DNA from: an uncultured bacterium
GTDB lineage: Bacteria > Bacteroidota > Bacteroidia > Bacteroidales > Bacteroidaceae
Assembly: GCA_905216095.1 (NCBI GenBank)
Contig: CAJMSQ010000042.1
Coordinates: 1-8,073, forward strand
DNA length: 8,073 nucleotides
Direction of reading: 5' to 3'
Notes under the pieces: model-generated
Seen by the model: only the letters and a program-made list of their open reading frames with translations
The model's database searches: none
What the model was told of the DNA's origin: nothing
Program-made: the position numbers and the translations under genes
Shown here: positions 4,394-8,073 of the stretch, in pieces
Position numbering within the stretch: the first letter of the stretch is position 1
Layout: each line of letters opens with the position of its first letter

Positions 4394-5656
4394 TTATAGC
4401 GATGCCACCAGCGTGTTGTACACCGCCCGGCTGGTCAGAAGGGCGTTACGCATGCAGCCGACAGTCAGGTAACCCGGTATGTCCCGGTCTGTTTTATCGC
4501 GGTTGGCCTTCACGTTGCGTCCCCGTCCCCGGACGATGCAGCCATCCGGTTTGGTTCGGACATATCCCAGACCGCCGATCTTGCACCTGCCCGTCTGAAC
4601 GGCTCTAAAGCAGTCCATCACGAACTTGTTCAGCTCGTTGAGGTCACTCTTCACATTACAGACCGGCAATACCTGTATCGCCCAGCTGAACTCGCCCTTG
4701 TACAGGTAACGGTTCACGGCGTCCACGGCTTTTGCCAGTGTCGTGTCCCGGCAGCGGATTGTCCGCCGCTCGATCTCGTGCTGGAAGGTCTTGATGCGTG
4801 ATGACGAGAGCGAGACCATGCCGCCCTTGATACTGAATCCTAAGAACTTGAACCAGACATCGGCTGCCAGGTATTCCACTTTCTTGGGATTTAGCTTCAT
4901 GGATTTATCTTCCAGGCGTTTTTGGAGTGTGTCCATCGCTTTTTCATAATCCTTGCCGATAAAAAGCATATCGTCGGAATACCGGACGTAGTAGCCGTTC
5001 ATTTGTGACAGTTCCCTGTCTAGGTCGTAGAGCAGTACATCCGCCAGCCAGCTAGCCACAGCACAACCCTGTTTCAAGGATTGATACTTGCTTTGCAACC
5101 GGTTATCTTCATCGAAATAGAGGTCCGAGTGGTAATATTTCCTAAGTACGTCTATCAGGGCAGACTGGCCGTGTTTGGCCTCCACCTTGTCGAACGCCTC
5201 GTCGATGAACCGTATCGGAACACTGTCGAAGTATTTGGAAAGGTCGGACTTCCAGCCCAGACAGCCGCTATTGCCGGTTTCTGTCATCCGGTGGCTGACT
5301 TCCGTAACTACCTTGCCGCACCCTATACCGGTCTGGTAGGACTTGCACGAAGAGTGCAGCATCTCCGGCATCAACTCGAAGAGCAGGTCGTTGGCGATAC
5401 CCAGTACTACGCGGTCCATCGGCTCGTTTACGTACACTGTGCGGAACTCACCGTTGTCCTTGGGTATCTGCGCCGTGTGGGGAGGGGAAATCTCGTACTT
5501 TCCCCGGCGCATGGCATAGGCCATCGCCATACGGGTATGCTCGTCGGTCAGCCGAATAAGTTGGTCTTTCCTAATGTCTTTCAGCACGCCTTTCTCAATG
5601 GCCTTCGTCCACCGGCCTATGTCGAAGAACATTTGCAATATCTTGTCTTCATTCAT
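4394..5656 (-). CDS. Reverse transcriptase linked to a noncoding hairpin array
   Basis: An RNA-directed DNA polymerase of 420 aa, from ATG 5656-5654 to TAA 4396-4394. Motifs (ATG numbering): IPKDNGEFRTVYV (64-76) and SYQTGIGCGKVV (106-117) for the fingers; KSDLSKYFDSV around 136-146 with first catalytic Asp 138; LKQGCAVASWLAD (194-206), the QG motif; RYSDD with catalytic Asp 228 and 229; MKLNPKKVEYL (253-263); FKFLGFSIKGG (269-279). About 140 residues follow as a thumb-like domain (GGLGY, then RGRGRNVKANRDKTDRD, basic). The QG motif has Ala-Ser and a final Asp where group II intron RTs have Ser-Pro and Asn. No maturase, HNH, primase or Cas1 fusion is seen, and retron-type VTG is absent. A TTG at 5665 could extend it by 3 residues, but the ATG overlapping the previous stop (ATGAATGA) is the better start. 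The array follows directly, so it is probably cotranscribed. Confidence 0.93.
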   Translation of the reverse strand: MNEDKILQMFFDIGRWTKAIEKGVLKDIRKDQLIRLTDEHTRMAMAYAMRRGKYEISPPHTAQIPKDNGEFRTVYVNEPMDRVVLGIANDLLFELMPEMLHSSCKSYQTGIGCGKVVTEVSHRMTETGNSGCLGWKSDLSKYFDSVPIRFIDEAFDKVEAKHGQSALIDVLRKYYHSDLYFDEDNRLQSKYQSLKQGCAVASWLADVLLYDLDRELSQMNGYYVRYSDDMLFIGKDYEKAMDTLQKRLEDKSMKLNPKKVEYLAADVWFKFLGFSIKGGMVSLSSSRIKTFQHEIERRTIRCRDTTLAKAVDAVNRYLYKGEFSWAIQVLPVCNVKSDLNELNKFVMDCFRAVQTGRCKIGGLGYVRTKPDGCIVRGRGRNVKANRDKTDRDIPGYLTVGCMRNALLTSRAVYNTLVASL

Positions 5657-6317
5657 GGCACTCAAAACTTTTTTGGGAAAGGATAAAATTCAGTATGTCC
5701 ATGCCGGATTCTACGTCACATTCCTGCTCGTACTCCTCGCCCGTGTAGTAACTGTAACCCATGATGAAGATTTTCCCGTCTTTCCGGAGCGACGCGTTCG
5801 TGATGACCAGTTCCACGGGGTCACGGTCCACAACATGGAGATAGGTCGAGGATTGTTCACCGTTGTCATCAAGGCTGCCGCCACACTCGGAAAGCAGCTT
5901 CACGGACAGGGCGTAACATTTTTCATTCAGGGCTTTCTCCGCCACGTGATGGTTGTTCATCTCTTCCGTAAGTGTTCGGATGCGGTCACCGCGTCTCTGC
6001 TCGGGAACCGGTTCGAAAGCGGTTTCGAACATCCAGACAGGCATCCATTTATGGAAGACGGCGGGTCCCAAGCGGCATATGTAAACTTCATCGTTCTCTT
6101 TCTCCGTCTCCGGGATATCCATTCCCGAGGCTCGTGCTGCCGCTACGCTCATGCGCTCGAAACCGCCGAGGCAGGAAGGTGCCGACTTCAAACGGTAGGG
6201 ACGGATGTTTCCTACAGGGACACCCATTGACATAAGTAGCATCCCCTTAAAAGTGTCGGTAACGGGAGTGGTTTGCTGTTTGTTCATTCTTTTATTCATT
6301 TTCTGGTCTTTGTACAT
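5649..6317 (-). CDS. Hypothetical protein, 222 aa, upstream of the RT
   Basis: The frame runs from ATG 6317 to TGA 5651-5649. Internal ATGs at 6299 and 6287 leave the true start open, and the N-terminus (MYKDQKMNKRMNKQQ) may be up to 10 residues shorter. The protein is soluble-looking: a Gly/Pro/Arg N-terminal part, a central segment RIRTLTEEMNNHHVAEKALN, and a C-terminal strand-rich acidic region (ELVITNASLRKDGKIFIMGY, then YYTGEEYEQECDVESGMDIL). No family is recognised. Its last 8 bases overlap the RT start. Its C-terminal codons TTT GAG TGC CAT are exactly the 12-bp direct repeat, so the present ending FECHE may derive from an older FECH plus stop. Confidence 0.8.
   Translation of the reverse strand: MYKDQKMNKRMNKQQTTPVTDTFKGMLLMSMGVPVGNIRPYRLKSAPSCLGGFERMSVAAARASGMDIPETEKENDEVYICRLGPAVFHKWMPVWMFETAFEPVPEQRRGDRIRTLTEEMNNHHVAEKALNEKCYALSVKLLSECGGSLDDNGEQSSTYLHVVDRDPVELVITNASLRKDGKIFIMGYSYYTGEEYEQECDVESGMDILNFILSQKSFECHE
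5655..5666. repeat. 12-bp direct repeat, RT-proximal copy
   Basis: ATGGCACTCAAA, identical to 3546-3557. It overlaps the RT start codon and the last codons of the upstream 222-aa gene. It marks the proximal border of the putative RT-array cassette. Confidence 0.6.
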
Positions 6318-6330
6318 ACATTATGATTTC

Positions 6331-6978
6331 TCACGCATCCTCCGCAAGGGCCACAAGCCGCTCTTCCGGCAGCAGGAACTCCTCGTCCGTGAAGTAATAG
6401 CAGATTTTCCGGTCCACGGCCTCCGCCTCGTCCGATATGGGTGCGCCGTCTTTGCCGACCAGCACGTCTTGCAGACCCGTTACAGAGACCAGGGTTTTGT
6501 ATTCCCCGCCCGTTCCACGGAACAGCGTCAGTTCCCTGACAAAATATTCCCTGTCATTCCATGTGATAATCTCAAACATTTCCTCCACTTCCGGGAACAG
6601 CCGGCACAGGACCGGAAACAGTTTGCAGGCATCGCTCCGGAGCATCAGGAAGACACATTCCATCAGGCATAGTCCGGCATCTTTGAGCATGGGCAGCAAT
6701 ACGTCCGTGCCTGCTCCGTTTGCCTCTGCCACTATCAGGGCTTTCCAGTATCCTTCCTGGAATGAGTCCGTCCAAGGGATGAGTTCGGCTGCCCTGACGG
6801 AATAGGAAACCGCGATTTCTTCCGGATTGTCCTCGTCCGTGGAAATCAGTCCTATTTTCGTGTCATCTTCGACAGGCTCCTTTACCGGCAGGCAGACTTT
6901 CATTTTCCGGAACGTGTCCGTGTCCTCGTCCGCCCAGTTGACAAAGCCGCCGAATCTTATAAAATCATATCTGCTCAT
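6331..6978 (-). CDS. Hypothetical protein, 215 aa, acidic
   Basis: The frame runs from ATG 6978 to TGA 6333-6331, 13 bases before the start of the 222-aa gene. It starts MSRYDFIRFGGFVNWADEDT and is acidic throughout. Residues about 85-130 form an Ala/Leu-rich helical segment (GTDVLLPMLKDAGLCLMECV, then FLMLRSDACKLFPVLCRLFP). The C-terminal third has strand-like ELTLFRGTGGEYKTLVSVTG and a YYFTDEEFLLPEERLV ending. Its C-terminus (ICYYFTDEEFLL) and that of the 222-aa neighbour (GYSYYTGEEYEQE) share a weak YY-(F)T-(D/G)EE pattern, which could mean distant paralogy but could be chance. No function can be assigned. Confidence 0.8.
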   Translation of the reverse strand: MSRYDFIRFGGFVNWADEDTDTFRKMKVCLPVKEPVEDDTKIGLISTDEDNPEEIAVSYSVRAAELIPWTDSFQEGYWKALIVAEANGAGTDVLLPMLKDAGLCLMECVFLMLRSDACKLFPVLCRLFPEVEEMFEIITWNDREYFVRELTLFRGTGGEYKTLVSVTGLQDVLVGKDGAPISDEAEAVDRKICYYFTDEEFLLPEERLVALAEDA

Positions 6979-7006
6979 TTGTCATTATTGTTTATTGTTA
7001 TTTACC

Positions 7007-7252
7007 TTACAATTCTTCCGGTTCTCCATCGTTGATACTCCGGTAGAAACGGTCTCCGTCCGCCCACTTCTTGGCGGTGATAGCCAGCTCGAAAGCTTCC
7101 TCTATGGAAAGGCCGTCGGCGGGAAGGGCATCAAGGAGTTCTCCCATGCATACGTCATTCTCGCGATACTCTTTCTGCACCTTTCCGAGTGTCATTCTGC
7201 CCTTGTCCGTCTTTTTACGCCACAAAAGCATCTGTTGTATCCAATTTTTCAT
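7007..7252 (-). CDS. Small hypothetical protein, 81 aa
   Basis: The frame runs from ATG 7252 to TAA 7009-7007. The protein starts MKNWIQQMLLWRKKTDKGRM, an amphipathic basic helix, and continues with charged helices (LGKVQKEYRENDVCMGELLD) to an acidic end (DRFYRSINDGEPEEL). No membrane segment or known motif. It starts 12 bases after the stop of the 59-aa gene and ends 28 bases before the 215-aa gene, so it fits the same transcript. The 28-base gap is AT-rich with no clear promoter. Confidence 0.72.
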   Translation of the reverse strand: MKNWIQQMLLWRKKTDKGRMTLGKVQKEYRENDVCMGELLDALPADGLSIEEAFELAITAKKWADGDRFYRSINDGEPEEL

Positions 7253-7264
7253 GCGATTCTTTTA

Positions 7265-7444
7265 TTAAAGGAAATCCTTGGCATAACTGCGGGCTTCATT
7301 GAAAGTGTTGAAGCCGATTCCACTCATGCAAGAGATTGCCCAGTATCTTAATTTCCTGCTTTCGGCACGGGCAAGATAGATTTGCCCGATACGAATCCCG
7401 TCTTTGAGAATGTCATGCCGCTTGTCTTTTGTAATCCGTACCAT
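7265..7444 (-). CDS. Very small hypothetical protein, 59 aa
   Basis: I choose ATG 7444, 10 bases after the TGA-side end of the 106-aa gene, to TAA 7267-7265. A longer 122-codon frame is open upstream, but its extra 63 codons lie inside the 106-aa gene and have out-of-frame composition. The protein starts MVRITKDKRHDILKDGIRIG and continues QIYLARAESRKLRYWAIS, ending FNTFNEARSYAKDFL. The shape suggests a small strand-strand-helix fold, and an ending of the type F-T--EA--YA--F is common in small phage and plasmid proteins. The basic charge would allow nucleic acid contact. Function unknown. Confidence 0.68.
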   Translation of the reverse strand: MVRITKDKRHDILKDGIRIGQIYLARAESRKLRYWAISCMSGIGFNTFNEARSYAKDFL

Positions 7445-7454
7445 GTTCCGACAT

Positions 7455-7775
7455 TCACTTGTCCATTTTCCAAAATCCGTAATCGGACCCGTCACCGAGA
7501 TGAGCACCGAAATAGTACCCCTCCGGTGAGTAACTATCGAGCGTGTCGAACAGCGATTCCAGCAATCCCGCCGCGTCATCGCTGTTCCACCAGTCTGCTT
7601 CTTTGTCCTCCATGGCATGGGCGGGGATGGCATTCATCACCTGCACGTACTCCGGTGTGTCACGGATAACGTCCAAGAACGCCGGAATCAGGTCCTGCGT
7701 GCGCATCGTGCCGTGGGAGATACTCTCTCCCGGCACGGCATGGAGGCGGTTTTGTGTCCTCTCGTCTATGAACAT
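7455..7775 (-). CDS. Conserved hypothetical protein, 106 aa, acidic
   Basis: I choose ATG 7775, 5 bases after the TAA (7783-7781) of the preceding gene. A start at 7832 would overlap that gene by over 50 bases. The protein starts MFIDERTQNRLHAVPGESIS. It then has LIPAFLDVIRDTPEYVQVMN, an acidic middle (EDKEADWWNSDDAAGLLESL), and the ending YSPEGYYFGAHLGDGSDYGF. The terminal pattern (Y-PEGYYFGAH-GDGSD-GFW) together with LIPAFLD is one I know from small proteins of unknown function in Bacteroidales mobile elements (memory, not a search). High acidity and small size would also suit a DNA-mimic or inhibitor role, but nothing here shows that. Confidence 0.78.
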   Translation of the reverse strand: MFIDERTQNRLHAVPGESISHGTMRTQDLIPAFLDVIRDTPEYVQVMNAIPAHAMEDKEADWWNSDDAAGLLESLFDTLDSYSPEGYYFGAHLGDGSDYGFWKMDK

Positions 7776-7780
7776 GGCAT

Positions 7781-8073
7781 TTAGATAAAGGGCAGACGGG
7801 TATCTTCCAGCATGGAGGCCAGCATTTGACACATCTCGTATGAAGCACGGTTGCGGTCGTCAATGCAGCGTGAATCACGCCCTGCCATAGCGGTAATGGA
7901 AGCCTTTACCGTTCTGAAGAATGTCTGTTCCAGTGTCTTGTGGAAATAAGGAAGAGCCTGGGCGAAACGTTCGGACTTGAATCCCAAATCGTTCATGGCG
8001 TATTCCAGCTGTTTGGCCGCCTTGTACTCGCGGCTGTTCTCCAGGCTTTCCGGAATATCACCGAACTGTGCGG
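7781..8073 (-). CDS. Hypothetical protein, 5' end cut by the window edge
   Basis: The frame ends at TAA 7783-7781 and stays open to the right edge, giving 97 visible residues. An internal ATG at 7996 would give 71 aa, but the codons before it (QFGDIPESLENSREYKAAKQ and LEYAMNDLGF) read as ordinary protein in the same frame, so the true start lies outside the window. The visible part is helical, with conserved-looking FAQALPYFHKTLEQTFFRTV and a C-terminus RASYEMCQMLASMLEDTRLP. No family is recognised. It is the first gene of the visible minus-strand run and is followed after 5 bases by the 106-aa gene. Confidence 0.72.
   Translation of the reverse strand, partial: AQFGDIPESLENSREYKAAKQLEYAMNDLGFKSERFAQALPYFHKTLEQTFFRTVKASITAMAGRDSRCIDDRNRASYEMCQMLASMLEDTRLPFI

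Noticed and set aside
3546..5656. Diversity-generating retroelement
   Set aside because: I found no pair of near-identical segments differing at adenines and no variable-protein or accessory gene; units share only the short core.
5657..5665. TTG start for the RT at 5665
   Set aside because: ATG at 5656 overlaps the upstream stop in a typical coupled arrangement, and the extra residues (xSA) add nothing recognisable.
7445..7633. N-terminal extension of the 59-aa protein
   Set aside because: It lies fully within the 106-aa gene in another frame and has shadow-like composition.
1..8073. tRNA or rRNA genes, origin, integrase site
   Set aside because: No cloverleaf, conserved rRNA stretch, iteron set or recombinase gene was seen by eye.

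Overview
The window is about 8.1 kb of tightly packed accessory DNA in which every gene I accept lies on the minus strand, so transcription runs from position 8073 towards 1. Gene ends and starts touch or overlap by a few bases, as in one or two long operons. Several small proteins (159, 106, 61 and >122 aa) look to me like the conserved hypothetical proteins of Bacteroidales plasmids, integrative elements and phages. Shine-Dalgarno sites are weak or absent, which fits that phylum. I infer a Bacteroidales mobile element, but no replication, conjugation, integration or virion gene is visible, so the kind of element cannot be told.

Layout in transcription order. Positions 8073-5649 hold six genes of unknown function, the first cut by the window edge. 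Positions 5656-4394 encode a 420-aa reverse transcriptase (RT) whose start overlaps the preceding gene by 8 bases. Positions 4393-3546 hold no credible protein gene. This stretch is instead a tandem array of five noncoding units of about 155-173 nt. Each unit ends in the same 27-nt core, built as fixed blocks with fixed spacing, and carries a long hairpin next to that core. The hairpin sequence differs completely from unit to unit while pairing is kept. Positions 3524-1960 hold two more conserved hypothetical genes, then a sixth, isolated unit (1809-1897: hairpin plus the same core). Five further genes run from 1757 to the left edge, the last cut by it.

The RT-plus-array block is the notable content. 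I see none of the usual partners: no maturase or endonuclease domain, no template/variable repeat pair as in diversity-generating retroelements, no cas gene, and no retron-type RNA upstream of the RT. G-U wobbles in the stems favour an RNA made from the minus strand, the RT strand. A 12-bp direct repeat (5655-5666 and 3546-3557) brackets RT plus array. Joining the flanks at one repeat copy gives a continuous operon in which the upstream gene still ends in frame. This suggests the RT and its array arrived as one cassette. My working reading is that the units are structured RNAs bound or copied by the RT. Their function, and whether they act as templates, primers or regulators, cannot be told from sequence alone.
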